Source: Pseudohongiella sp. O18 (GTDB taxonomy: Bacteria > Pseudomonadota > Gammaproteobacteria > Pseudomonadales > Pseudohongiellaceae). Taken from it: a stretch of 64,000 nucleotides of DNA. Each line of letters begins with the position of its first letter. Position 1 is the stretch's first letter. The stretch spans positions 372,001-436,000 of the forward strand of contig NZ_JAJSAR010000002.1 of NCBI RefSeq assembly GCF_021729085.1, in the 5' to 3' direction. Made by a program: the position numbers and the translations under genes. Under the pieces are notes generated by a model. The model was not told the DNA's origin and did not search any database. It saw only the letters and a list, made by a program, of their open reading frames with translations. Positions 52,745 through 61,776 of the stretch are shown here, piece by piece.

Positions 52745-53463
52745 TGCCCAAGTTCAAGATGCTGATCGAGATCGCCACTCTCTGCCGCGATGTCTACCAG
52801 CACAGCGACTTGGCTGAAGAACTGGGAATTGTTGGTGTCCAGATGTTCACCAACGGCCATGACTATGGCTGCGCCTACATCACAACCGATACGGTTTATG
52901 TGGTGATACGCGGCACCGATGACAAATACGACTGGCTGAGCAATTTCAAGGTCGTCAAGCGCAAGCGCTGGCACGGCATAAAGGCTCATCGGGGATTTGT
53001 GCAAGGCGCTGAAAGCCTTGAAGCGGACATGCTCAAGATCCTGAGCCAGTACCCGGAACACAATCTGATATTCGCAGGACACAGCAGAGGCGGCGCCATT
53101 GCGTTGCTGCTGGCTATTGCTGCCCAGCACCACCACGCACATGGATCGTCGCGCGTTATCACCTACGGCCAGCCCAGAGTCAGCACGCAGGCCCAGATCC
53201 GCGACGCTTACTACAAAGGCACGTATTTGAGAGTGCAGAACGGCTCTGATGTTGTTTGCCGATATCCGAAGATCGGATACAGCCACGCAGGCGGGCTGCT
53301 CTACATCGACAACGAAGGCGGCTACATGATCAACCCCGGCCCGCTGGCCAGGTTCGCTGATCGCTTATTCACATTCCGTCAGAGAAAGTCTGACCACAAA
53401 CTGACCGACTACATAACGGAACTAGAACTATGCAGACTCGCGCAGCAATCTTTATCGCACTGA
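52744..53463 (+). CDS. Class 3 lipase in the lysis cassette
   Basis: 239 residues; ATG overlaps the endolysin stop as TAATG. VYVVIRGTDDKYDWLSNF (oxyanion region), then the nucleophile elbow FAGHSRGGAIA with S114; VITYGQPRVST and a C-terminal His region complete a lipase_3 fold. No signal peptide. In this position it may attack membrane lipid during lysis. Confidence 0.85.
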   Translation: MPKFKMLIEIATLCRDVYQHSDLAEELGIVGVQMFTNGHDYGCAYITTDTVYVVIRGTDDKYDWLSNFKVVKRKRWHGIKAHRGFVQGAESLEADMLKILSQYPEHNLIFAGHSRGGAIALLLAIAAQHHHAHGSSRVITYGQPRVSTQAQIRDAYYKGTYLRVQNGSDVVCRYPKIGYSHAGGLLYIDNEGGYMINPGPLARFADRLFTFRQRKSDHKLTDYITELELCRLAQQSLSH

Positions 53464-53675
53464 TCGCCATGCTGACCGCATGCACTGGAACGCAGTCAAT
53501 TCCAACTGGACCCGGTAACGCAACCGCCTGGTGCGGACAGTTCGACTACACCGGCACGTTCACAAAGTCTGAGGCCGCAGGCCGTGCGCTTGGCGTCTCT
53601 GATGCCGAGCTTATCCAGGGCGCGAGCATTGATCAGATCATTGCTCTGGCTGAAGCCATGGGTTGTGATACTTAA
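53430..53675 (+). CDS. Small lipoprotein, possible o-spanin
   Basis: 81 residues with lipobox LTAC (C18). Short and starts inside the lipase gene, reminiscent of Rz1-type outer-membrane lipoproteins, but lacks the proline-rich body. Role in lysis is inferred from position. Confidence 0.6.
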   Translation: MQTRAAIFIALIAMLTACTGTQSIPTGPGNATAWCGQFDYTGTFTKSEAAGRALGVSDAELIQGASIDQIIALAEAMGCDT

Positions 53676-53683
53676 AACCCATT

Positions 53684-54319
53684 ATGTCTGATCTGGTGCA
53701 CCGCCCCGTACCGCCTGAAACCCTTTTCGATACGAGCAAGTATTTCGTGCCGGCCCCAGAGGTTTGGCACTGGGTATGCGATCAGATCATCAGTGAGCAG
53801 GGCCAGCTATACAATCCAGATCACGCTCACCTTGAGCACGCACAGATAGGCTTCCTGTGGGCAGCCGTCGATAACTCGCGCAAAGGCCGCAAAGTCCTCG
53901 GCATGGCTGAAGAGCTTCAGTTCAGGTGCGGCAAATGGCAGAAAGCCCGCCAAGAGATGCAAATGCACGAATGGTTTGGAGATATTCTGCCTGATTTCGT
54001 TATCACGCTTGATGCGAGGTACTGCGACAGCTGTGCTGATGCTGATTTCTGCGCACTGGTCGAACATGAGCTTTACCACTGTGCACAACAGCGTGACCCG
54101 TTCGGCGCTCCCAAGTTCAGCAGGACTACTGGCAGACCTATGTTTGAGCTGAAGGGGCATGACGTCGAGGAATTTGTCGGCGTTGTCAGACGATATGGCG
54201 CTATCAGCCCAGATGGAAAACTACAGGAACTGGTCGAGGCCGCAAACAGTAAACCGGAGGTCTCCCGAGCGAACATTTCAGCAGCCTGCGGAACCTGCCA
54301 GATGAAGCTGGCTTCTTGA
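53684..54319 (+). CDS. Putative phage metallopeptidase
   Basis: 211 residues. LVEHELYHCAQQRD holds an HExxH zinc motif in the context of the putative phage metallopeptidase family, and the C-terminus has further conserved GHDVEEFVGVVRRYG. Commonly found next to terminase genes; substrate unknown. Confidence 0.8.
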   Translation: MSDLVHRPVPPETLFDTSKYFVPAPEVWHWVCDQIISEQGQLYNPDHAHLEHAQIGFLWAAVDNSRKGRKVLGMAEELQFRCGKWQKARQEMQMHEWFGDILPDFVITLDARYCDSCADADFCALVEHELYHCAQQRDPFGAPKFSRTTGRPMFELKGHDVEEFVGVVRRYGAISPDGKLQELVEAANSKPEVSRANISAACGTCQMKLAS

Positions 54320-54339
54320 GACAAGTATAGACAAAGGCC

Positions 54340-54792
54340 ATGGCAAAAAAAGTTGATGCGACAATCAGAGCATTCATCACGCAGTCTGTTGCCTGTTTCG
54401 ATGCGCCATCTTCAGTGGTCGAGGCTGTCAAGAACGAATTCGCTGTTGAAGTAACGCGCCAGTATGTCGAATCTCACGACCCAACAAAGCGCGCCGGCGC
54501 CAAAGTCGGGAAGGTCTACAAGGAACTGTTCGAGTCCACGCGAGAGGCGTTTTTAAAGGACACCAGCGACATTGCCATCAGTCATAAGCCAGTCAGGCTC
54601 CGAGCTTTGCAGCGCATGGCCGCCAAGGCTGAGAGCCAGGGAAACATGGTTCTGGCTGCGAGTCTTTACGAACAGGCCGCCAAGGAAATGGGCGAGGTCT
54701 TCACAAACCGGCAGAAACACGAGGTTAAGGAGTCGGTCAGCGAAGAACTCGCTGATCTGATGCGACATATCAGCAATGGCTCTGCCGAGTGA
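54340..54792 (+). CDS. DUF2280 family protein, probable small terminase
   Basis: 150 residues. VDATIRAFITQSVACFDAPSSVVEAVKNEF is an HTH-like N-terminus typical of DUF2280; helical C-terminus. The position just before the large terminase supports a DNA-recognition subunit. Confidence 0.8.
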   Translation: MAKKVDATIRAFITQSVACFDAPSSVVEAVKNEFAVEVTRQYVESHDPTKRAGAKVGKVYKELFESTREAFLKDTSDIAISHKPVRLRALQRMAAKAESQGNMVLAASLYEQAAKEMGEVFTNRQKHEVKESVSEELADLMRHISNGSAE

Positions 54793-56266
54793 AGTAATTG
54801 CCAATCTTACCAACCGGGATTGGCGATTAAACAACCTCTACTGGATTAAGAACAAAGAGGGCCGGCGGGTTAAGTTCCGGATGAACCCGGAGCAGCGCGA
54901 TTATTACGATCGCCAGCACACTCGCAATATTATTCTCAAAGCCAGGCAGCTCGGTTTCACGACTGAGCAGTGCATCATACAGCTTGATAGTGCGCTATTT
55001 GAATCTGGCCAGTGCGCCATGATTGCTCACAATCTCGATGATGCGAAAAGGCTATTCAGGGAGAAGGTCAAATACGCTTACGACAGCCTGCCCACTCTGA
55101 TCAAAAAGGCCAACCCGGCCAGAAATGATCGGGCGGGGGAGCTTGTTTTTGAAAATGGCGGCTCGGTAACTGTCAGCACCTCGTTTCGTGGTGGCACGCT
55201 CAGAAAGCTCCATGTATCTGAATTCGGCAAGATCTGCGCGAAGTATCCAGAAAAGGCCCGGGAAATTGTTACCGGTGCGTTCGAGGCAGTTTCGAGCACT
55301 TGCCAGATCACGATTGAATCAACGGCTGAGGGGCGTCAGGGCTACTTTTACGACTATTGCCAGGATGCTGAAAAGCTACAGATCAAAGGGCGCGAACTTT
55401 CTGCGCTTGATTGGCAATTCTTTTTCTATCCATGGTGGCGAAACCCAGAATACACGCTCGAGAGCAGCGCTGAAATTCCGGAGAGGCTTCAGAATTACTT
55501 CAGCGAGATCGAAGGCAAGGGGATTTCCCTTACCGACAGCCAAAAGCGCTGGTATGCCGCCAAGGAAAAAACGCTCGGCGATGATATCAAGCGGGAATAT
55601 CCATCTATTCCTGCAGAGGCGTTTGCCCAGACCATTCAGGGCGCTTACTACGCCAAGCAATTCGCAGAAATCTACAAAGATGGACGGATTTGCAAAGCGC
55701 CGGATAACTCTCACCTTCCGGTCTATACGTTCTGGGATATCGGCGTTGGTGATTCGACCGCAATCTGGTTTGTCCGGATGGTGGGTAACGAGTACCACAT
55801 CATCGATTACTACGAGAATTCAGGCGAAGGCCTGAAGCACTACCTGAAGGTGCTCAAAGAGCGTGGATATACCTACGCGGAACACTGGGCGCCCCACGAT
55901 ATTGAAAACCGCGATTTCTCGGGCAACGGAAAATCACGGCGAGAAATGGCCAGAGATGGCTATGACATCGACGGCGAAACGTACTCAATCGATTTCAATG
56001 TTGTCCCCAACGGCAGTATCGATGTCGGTATTGAATCGGTGCGTGAAGTGCTTCCGCATTGTGTATTCGATGAAGTGCCGACTGAGGCTGGTGTTAAGTG
56101 TCTCGAGGCATACCGCAAAGAGTGGGACGGCGACAAAGGCTGCTGGAAAGACAAACCGTTACACGATTGGGCCAGTCATGGCGCCGACGCATTCAGATAT
56201 TTCGCAGTGGCAGTTAAAAACATCCGCAAGATTGCAATGTCAATGAAAATGGAAATGGCTTACTAA
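54776..56266 (+). CDS. terL: Terminase large subunit
   Basis: 496 residues. ATPase region around IILKARQLGFTTEQCIIQLD with ISESTAEGRQGYF-like IESTAEG, and nuclease region starting FWDIGVGDSTAIWFVR, then HDWASHGADAFRYFA. Cuts and pumps DNA into the prohead. Overlaps the preceding gene by 17 bp. Confidence 0.92.
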   Translation: MALPSEVIANLTNRDWRLNNLYWIKNKEGRRVKFRMNPEQRDYYDRQHTRNIILKARQLGFTTEQCIIQLDSALFESGQCAMIAHNLDDAKRLFREKVKYAYDSLPTLIKKANPARNDRAGELVFENGGSVTVSTSFRGGTLRKLHVSEFGKICAKYPEKAREIVTGAFEAVSSTCQITIESTAEGRQGYFYDYCQDAEKLQIKGRELSALDWQFFFYPWWRNPEYTLESSAEIPERLQNYFSEIEGKGISLTDSQKRWYAAKEKTLGDDIKREYPSIPAEAFAQTIQGAYYAKQFAEIYKDGRICKAPDNSHLPVYTFWDIGVGDSTAIWFVRMVGNEYHIIDYYENSGEGLKHYLKVLKERGYTYAEHWAPHDIENRDFSGNGKSRREMARDGYDIDGETYSIDFNVVPNGSIDVGIESVREVLPHCVFDEVPTEAGVKCLEAYRKEWDGDKGCWKDKPLHDWASHGADAFRYFAVAVKNIRKIAMSMKMEMAY

Positions 56267-57696
56267 TGGCAAAAACCAACGATGTAACATTCCAGCGGGG
56301 CGAGTACCAGTCTTGCCTCTATGCCTGGGATACTGTTGATGCTGTCATGAGCCAGCAGGCGATCAAAGAGGCAGAGACCAAGTTTCTGCCAATGCCAATG
56401 CCCAAGGATACCAGTGAGGCCAACAAGGCCCGGTATCGCCAGTATCTGGCCAGAGCTGTGCTGTGGGGAGCGACAGAGAGAACGCTTTCGTCATTGGTGG
56501 GGGCGGCTTTTCAGAAGGTGCCAACGCTCACCGTACCGAGCGCCATTGATTATGTCGGCAGCGATATCGACGGCAGCGGGCTTTCGATTTACCAGCAGTC
56601 ACAGCTTGTCCTCTCTGATGTCATGAAGCGTGCCCGGCATGCGCTGCTTGTTGATTATCCCCAGACACAGCGACCGGCATCACAGGCTGATCTGCGCTCA
56701 GGCCGGATCCGCGCGACCGTTGCCAGTATCAGTGCGCGCCGGGTTGTGAACTGGCGCACCCGCCGTGTCGGCGCTGAGTACAAGCTCGACCTGGTGGTGA
56801 TCTTTGAGGATCACGAGGAAGAAACTGAAGACGGTTTCGGTGTTGAGACAATTCCACAGTACCGCGTTCTGAGGCTGACTGATGAAGGTTACACGCAGGA
56901 AGTCTGGCGCAAGCGCGAAGACAAAGATGAATGGTTTTTGTTTACTCAGCCGTTTTTCATCCTCGACGGAAAGGGCAGCAAGTGGGATGAGATACCCCTG
57001 ACCTTCGTCGGGTCAGTCAACAATGACCCGAGCCCCGACAAATCCCCGATGCTGTCTATGGCAGAGAAAGAGATCGCTCATTACCAGGTGGGTGCGGACT
57101 GTCGCCATTCAGCTTACATGACCGGCCAGGCGCAACCTGTAATCACCGGATTGACAGAGAAGTGGCGTGATCACATGGAAAAGCAGGGCATTTATTTCGG
57201 CTCGAACGCGCCATTACTGTTGCCTGAAAATGCCACAGCCGATTTGCTGCAGACCCAAGGCAACACTCAGGCAGAGCGTGAACGTGAATACATCGAAAAG
57301 ATGATCAATTCACTGGGCGCCCGATTGGTTCAGCCTGGTGGTGCGGTGAAGACTGCAACTGAAGCGCAGGACGACAACGAGCAGGAGCATTCTGTGCTGT
57401 CGCTGGCTGTTTCCAATGTCTCCGAGGCTTATGTCAAATGCCTGGAGTGGATCAAGCGCTTCATGAATGTCGAAGGCGATGCGATCTACGAAATAAACCA
57501 GGACTATACGCGCAAGCAGCTCGATCCACAGATGCTGACCGCGGCTGCTCTGTGGTGGGACAAAGGCCAATGGCCGCTTTCTGATATGCGCAACTGGCAG
57601 CGCAAGACAGGTTTGGTGGATCCGGAAAAAACGGACGAACAGATTGATGAAGAACTCAGCGCCAATCCGCCCGGGCTTAATCTTGGTGATGCGTAA
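56266..57696 (+). CDS. DUF4055 portal protein
   Basis: 476 residues. Central region with EKEIAHYQVGADCRHSAYMTGQAQPVITG and the later QGNTQAEREREYIEKMINSLGARLV are characteristic of DUF4055 portals; forms the head vertex ring. One-base overlap with terL. Confidence 0.9.
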   Translation: MAKTNDVTFQRGEYQSCLYAWDTVDAVMSQQAIKEAETKFLPMPMPKDTSEANKARYRQYLARAVLWGATERTLSSLVGAAFQKVPTLTVPSAIDYVGSDIDGSGLSIYQQSQLVLSDVMKRARHALLVDYPQTQRPASQADLRSGRIRATVASISARRVVNWRTRRVGAEYKLDLVVIFEDHEEETEDGFGVETIPQYRVLRLTDEGYTQEVWRKREDKDEWFLFTQPFFILDGKGSKWDEIPLTFVGSVNNDPSPDKSPMLSMAEKEIAHYQVGADCRHSAYMTGQAQPVITGLTEKWRDHMEKQGIYFGSNAPLLLPENATADLLQTQGNTQAEREREYIEKMINSLGARLVQPGGAVKTATEAQDDNEQEHSVLSLAVSNVSEAYVKCLEWIKRFMNVEGDAIYEINQDYTRKQLDPQMLTAAALWWDKGQWPLSDMRNWQRKTGLVDPEKTDEQIDEELSANPPGLNLGDA

Positions 57697-58781
57697 TGGC
57701 ACAGGCGCTCGAGCAGCTCATTGAGCAGTCAACTCGCCACCAAGTCTATCTCGAACGCTTGAAGTCAGGCGAGGTCAATCAGTTCGCCAGCTTTCTGCAG
57801 CAGATCGACCGATCCATCAGGCTGCGACTGTCTGGCGAAGAGATAACAGCGTATTCACGCACGAGACTGGAACGCCTACTGGCAACCGTTCGGGCAGACC
57901 TTAGCGCCATCTATGCTGAATACTGGGACGAGCTCAGCGGCAATTTGATTGATCTATCTGAGTACGAGGCAGGGTTCGAGGCACGATCGCTTAATGCTGT
58001 TGCCCAGGGCGCGTTTGAAACAGTGATACCCGCTGCAAATCAAGTATGGGCTGCAGTCACCGCAGCACCACTGTCGGTGTCAGGGCCGGATCAGGGCAAG
58101 TTGCTTGAACCGTTTGTCAAAGACTGGTCAGCAACGGAGGTAAAGCGCGTTTCAGGCGCAATTCGTCAAGGTTACTTCGAAGGCCAGACAACCAGCCAGA
58201 TTTTGCAACGTGTCCGCGGTACCCGGGCAAACGGTTACCGAGATGGCATCCTTGCGATATCGAATCGTAATGCTGAGGCGGTTGTCAGAACAGCTGTTCA
58301 GCATGTTGCCTCGATATCCCGGCAAGAGACCTGGAGCCAGAACCCCGACATTGTGGAAGGCGTTGAGTGGGTGTCTACGCTCGATAGTCGAACCACTCAG
58401 GTTTGTAGATCACTCGACGGCCAGGTGTACCCGATTGGCAAAGGCCCGCGGCCACCGATCCACATCCGCTGTCGAAGTACCACAGCTGCGGTTCTGAATC
58501 AGAAGTTTTCGTTTCTCTCTGAGGGCGGCACCAGAAGCGCAAGAGGCAAGGGCGGTGTTGCCCGGGTCGATGCAGACACTACCTATTACGGATGGCTCAA
58601 GCGTCAGCCTGCAGCCTTTCAGGATAGCGTCGTTGGCCCGGTGCGAGGAAAGCTGCTTCGAGAAGGCGGGTTATCTGCCGAGCGATTCGCTGAAATCGGA
58701 TTGAACAAGAATTTCACACCGACAACGCTTGCTGAAATGCGAGAACTGGAGCCGGTGGCGTTCGAGAGGGCGGGATTGTAG
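57696..58781 (+). CDS. MuF-like minor head protein
   Basis: 361 residues. The C-terminal part (VEGVEWVSTLDSRTTQVCRSLDGQVYPIGKGPRPPIHIRCRSTTAAV) is the SPP1 gp7/Mu F head morphogenesis domain with its Cys/His cluster. Probably ejected or bound to the portal. Confidence 0.92.
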   Translation: MAQALEQLIEQSTRHQVYLERLKSGEVNQFASFLQQIDRSIRLRLSGEEITAYSRTRLERLLATVRADLSAIYAEYWDELSGNLIDLSEYEAGFEARSLNAVAQGAFETVIPAANQVWAAVTAAPLSVSGPDQGKLLEPFVKDWSATEVKRVSGAIRQGYFEGQTTSQILQRVRGTRANGYRDGILAISNRNAEAVVRTAVQHVASISRQETWSQNPDIVEGVEWVSTLDSRTTQVCRSLDGQVYPIGKGPRPPIHIRCRSTTAAVLNQKFSFLSEGGTRSARGKGGVARVDADTTYYGWLKRQPAAFQDSVVGPVRGKLLREGGLSAERFAEIGLNKNFTPTTLAEMRELEPVAFERAGL

Positions 58782-58783
58782 GC

Positions 58784-59233
58784 GTGGCAAGCACAGATGT
58801 ACGAGCATTGTTTTCTGGCGATGCGATCAGCGCCGATATGTTCGATTTTATCTGCGGCCCACAGATTGGGTTTGGGATTAGCCGAGCAACATATGAGTGC
58901 CAGCTTTTCCCCGATTGCGTCGTCAAGATTGAATACGATGGCGAATATCATCAGAACATCCTTGAGTGGCAAGCGTGGCGGCACGTCATGGCTACTGAGC
59001 TTGCCAAGTGGTTCGCTCCATGCCTGTTCATCAGCCCATGCGGGAAGATACTGATTCAAAAGCGCACAAAAGAGCTGAAGCGCTATCCTGAAAAGATTCC
59101 GGCATTTTTCACTGACACCAAGAACAACAACTGGGGCAGCTACAAAGGTCACCCAGTGTGCCATGACTATGGCTGCAATCTTTTGATGGAAAAAGGAATG
59201 ACAAAAGCCATGCGCAAAGCGCATTGGTGGTAG
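58784..59233 (+). CDS. Hypothetical phage head-region protein
   Basis: 149 residues from GTG 58784. GFGISRATYECQLFPDCVVKIEYDG and LEWQAWRHVMATELAKWFAPCLFISPCGKILIQKRT are features of a protein often found downstream of MuF genes, vaguely kinase-like. Function not known. Confidence 0.7.
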   Translation: MASTDVRALFSGDAISADMFDFICGPQIGFGISRATYECQLFPDCVVKIEYDGEYHQNILEWQAWRHVMATELAKWFAPCLFISPCGKILIQKRTKELKRYPEKIPAFFTDTKNNNWGSYKGHPVCHDYGCNLLMEKGMTKAMRKAHWW

Positions 59234-59252
59234 CCAAAATTGCTTTAACCAA

Positions 59253-59276
59253 GCCTCGCAAATGCGGGGCTTTTTT
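59253..59276 (+). terminator. Intrinsic terminator before the scaffold gene
   Basis: GCCTCGC-AAAT-GCGGGGC followed by six T. A partial terminator here would set the ratio of portal-region to capsid transcripts. Confidence 0.7.
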
Positions 59277-59285
59277 ATGCCTGGC

Positions 59286-59340
59286 CTGCGGATGCAGACA
59301 GGTGCCACGCGGCGGATGCCGCAAGTACGGTCGGATGACC
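59286..59340 (+). promoter_or_regulatory. Three GGAT-loop hairpins in the scaffold leader
   Basis: CTGC-GGAT-GCAG (59286-59297), GCGGC-GGAT-GCCGC (59309-59322) and GGTC-GGAT-GACC (59329-59340), all perfect stems with the identical four-base loop. The last directly abuts the AGGAG ribosome-binding site. GGA in a short hairpin loop is the CsrA/RsmA recognition element, so translational control is plausible; an RNA-binding phage protein is the alternative. Confidence 0.7.
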
Positions 59341-59350
59341 AGGAGTGACC

Positions 59351-60121
59351 ATGAAACTGAAACTTGATGCAGATGGACACGTTGTCGTACAGGACGGAAA
59401 ACCTGTTTATGTCGACAATGACGGGAAAGAAATTGCTTTTGATGCCCCTGGCACCGTTGCAACTATCTCCCGCCTCAATGGTGAGGCCAAGAGCCATCGC
59501 GAACGCGCCGAAGCTGCAGAGAAAACCCTGAAGACTTTTGAAGGCATTGACGACCCTGCTGCTGCGATCAAAGCGCTCAGCACGGTGAAGAATCTCGATG
59601 ACAAAAAGCTGGTTGATGCCGGCGAAGTCGAGAAGGTGAAAGCCGAAGCCATCAAGGCTGTCGAAGATAAGTATGCACCTGTTGTGCAGGAGCGCGACAA
59701 GCTGAAGGGTGATCTGTATCAGGAAAAGATTGGCGGTTCGTTCTCGCGCTCAAAGGCAATCAGCGAGAAATTCATCATCCCGGCAGACATGGTGCAGGCC
59801 CGATTCGGCAATAACTTCAAAGTCGAAGACGGCAAAGTGGTTGCTTTCGATCAGTCCGGAAACAAGATATTCAGCCGCGCCAAGCCTGGTGAGGTAGCTG
59901 AATTTGATGAGGCGCTGGAAATCCTCGTCGATCAATACCCCTATAAGGAAAACATTTTGAAAGGCTCTGCCGCCTCTGGCGGTGGTGCTGGCAGTCAGAG
60001 CGGTAGTGGCGGTGCCGGTAAACGCACCTTCACGCGCGAACAGTTCGGCGCTCTCAGCCCAGCTGAGCAGGCGAAAGTGGCCGGCGAGGCGAGAGAAGGC
60101 AAAGCCGAAATCGTCGAATGA
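59351..60121 (+). CDS. Phage scaffold protein
   Basis: 256 residues from ATG 59351 with AGGAG 5 nt before. N-terminal beta segment (LDADGHVVVQDGKPVYVDNDGKEI), long central helices rich in Glu/Lys/Ala, Gly/Ser linker (SAASGGGAGSQSGSGGAG) and a C-terminal helix-turn-helix (TREQFGALSPAEQAKVA), the layout of DUF6651-type scaffolds. Immediately before the coat gene. Confidence 0.8.
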   Translation: MKLKLDADGHVVVQDGKPVYVDNDGKEIAFDAPGTVATISRLNGEAKSHRERAEAAEKTLKTFEGIDDPAAAIKALSTVKNLDDKKLVDAGEVEKVKAEAIKAVEDKYAPVVQERDKLKGDLYQEKIGGSFSRSKAISEKFIIPADMVQARFGNNFKVEDGKVVAFDQSGNKIFSRAKPGEVAEFDEALEILVDQYPYKENILKGSAASGGGAGSQSGSGGAGKRTFTREQFGALSPAEQAKVAGEAREGKAEIVE

Positions 60122-60128
60122 CGTCTTT

Positions 60129-60171
60129 GCCGCAACCCGGATGGGGAGCGGCGCACTTGGCCGGATGGCCA
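60129..60171 (+). promoter_or_regulatory. Two GGAT-loop hairpins in the major capsid leader
   Basis: CCC-GGAT-GGG (60136-60145), itself enclosed by GCCGC (60129-60133) and GCGGC (60148-60152), and TGGCC-GGAT-GGCCA (60158-60171). The stems differ in sequence from those before the scaffold gene but the loops are identical. Confidence 0.7.
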
Positions 60172-60214
60172 GCACATCTACCAATCCCCATCTGAAACTT
60201 GAGGTAAATTGAAA

Positions 60215-61366
60215 ATGGCTAACACTATTACGAACCTGATCCCTGACATCTATGCAGGCATGGATGTTGTGTCACGAGAGCTGACCGGTTTCATTCCGGC
60301 TGTTTCAGCTGACATGACCTTCGAGCGTGCCGCGGTTGGCCAAACCGTCCGCGCGCATGTTGCACCTGCTGCAACCGCATCTGATATCGCCCCTAACGTC
60401 ACACCGCCTGATGACGGTGACCAGACCATCGGCAATGTCAGCATGTCGATCACCAAAGCACGTCGAGTGCCTGTTCGCTGGAATGGTGAGCAGACGCTGG
60501 GTGTGAACAACGGTGGCCCTGGTCGAGCAAACATCATGCGTGATCAGTTTGCCCAGGCAATGCGCACACTGGTGAACGAAGTCGAGGCTGATCTGGCCGG
60601 ACTTCACATTTACGCCTCGCGCGCCTACGGCAGTGCAGGTAGCACACCGTTTGGCACTGCTGGTGATTACAGCGACGGCTCAAATGTCCTGAAGATTCTG
60701 AAGGACAACGGCGCGCCTGGTGATCGTCAGCTGGTCATCGATACCACTGCCGGTGCCTCATTCCTTGGTAAGCAAGCCAAGGTCAATGAGTCCGGTACCG
60801 ACACCATCCAACGCCAGGGTATTTTGCTGCCGCTTCATGGTATGGATATCCGTGAATCAGGCCTGGTTGTCACTGCAACTGCTGGTACTGGCGCGAGCGC
60901 TACTACCAACAACGCAGGTTATGCCGTTGGCGCAACCGCAATCACCCTGGCATCTGCTGGTACTGGCACAATTCTGGCCGGTGATGTCATCACATTCGCT
61001 GGCGACAGCAACAAGTATGTTGTTGTAACTGGCGATGCGGATGTATCGGGCGGCGGCACTATCACGCTGGCCGCGCCTGGCCTTCGAAAAGCAATCCCAG
61101 CATCAGCGACCAACATCACTGTTGTGGCAGCTTCTGCCCGCAACATGGCGTTTGCTCGCTCTGCGATTGCGCTGGCCACTCGTGCACCTGCGCTGCCAGA
61201 AGAAGGTGACTCAGCAGCTGACCGTCAGATCGTCACTGATCCGCGATCAGGCCTGAGCTTTGAAATCTCCATGTATAAGCAGTACCGCCAAGTGCAGTAC
61301 GAGGTTGCGCTGGCATGGGGTGTTAAAGCGGTCAAGACTGAGCATATCGCTCTGCTGCTTGGCTAA
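60215..61366 (+). CDS. Major capsid protein, P22 coat type
   Basis: 383 residues from ATG 60215. N-terminal helix region, RVPVRWNGEQTLGVNNGG, an inserted domain of about 90 residues rich in Ala/Thr/Gly (AGYAVGATAITLASAGTGTILAGDVITFAGD), and C-terminal MYKQYRQVQYEVALAWGVKAVKTEHIALLLG. Matches the P22 coat family with its insertion domain. Confidence 0.88.
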   Translation: MANTITNLIPDIYAGMDVVSRELTGFIPAVSADMTFERAAVGQTVRAHVAPAATASDIAPNVTPPDDGDQTIGNVSMSITKARRVPVRWNGEQTLGVNNGGPGRANIMRDQFAQAMRTLVNEVEADLAGLHIYASRAYGSAGSTPFGTAGDYSDGSNVLKILKDNGAPGDRQLVIDTTAGASFLGKQAKVNESGTDTIQRQGILLPLHGMDIRESGLVVTATAGTGASATTNNAGYAVGATAITLASAGTGTILAGDVITFAGDSNKYVVVTGDADVSGGGTITLAAPGLRKAIPASATNITVVAASARNMAFARSAIALATRAPALPEEGDSAADRQIVTDPRSGLSFEISMYKQYRQVQYEVALAWGVKAVKTEHIALLLG

Positions 61367-61380
61367 ACCCTCTGAATGAT

Positions 61381-61402
61381 CGGGAGGGGTTCGCCTCTCC
61401 CG
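61381..61402 (+). other. Hairpin after the major capsid gene
   Basis: CGGGAGGGG-TTCG-CCTCTCCCG, a very stable stem with a TTCG loop; no T-tract. Could stabilise the abundant capsid mRNA. Confidence 0.6.
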
Positions 61403-61428
61403 TAAATTCATAAAACAGGATGACTGAT

Positions 61429-61776
61429 ATGAACACGATCAAAGTTAAACCGTGGGGCGAAGGGCAGGGTGACCACGTTGTCATCAATGAAGAGGACTTC
61501 AACCCTGAGTTTCACAAGAAGCTCGATGATGACGATTCGCCAGCCGCCGGCCGCGGCCCGACCGTCAAAGACATCACCAAAATCCTTGAGGATGGCGGTG
61601 TTGAAATTCCGAAGACGGCCAAGAAAAAGGAAGACTTCGAAAAGCTGCTGGCAGACTACACAGCTGACGTGAAAAAGCAGCTGACTGACGCGGAAATCGA
61701 ATTCGCTGAAGATGCGAAGATCGAAGAATTGCAGGCGATGCTGAAGACTCACACAGAGAGTCAGAATCAGCAGTGA
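61429..61776 (+). CDS. Hypothetical head protein with HeH-like motif
   Basis: 115 residues starting MNTIKVKPWGEG (an ATG 9 bp earlier is possible). TVKDITKILEDGGVEIPKTAKKKEDFEKLL and IEELQAMLKT resemble HeH/LEM-type helical repeats. Follows the coat gene; possible head decoration or completion protein. Confidence 0.6.
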   Translation: MNTIKVKPWGEGQGDHVVINEEDFNPEFHKKLDDDDSPAAGRGPTVKDITKILEDGGVEIPKTAKKKEDFEKLLADYTADVKKQLTDAEIEFAEDAKIEELQAMLKTHTESQNQQ

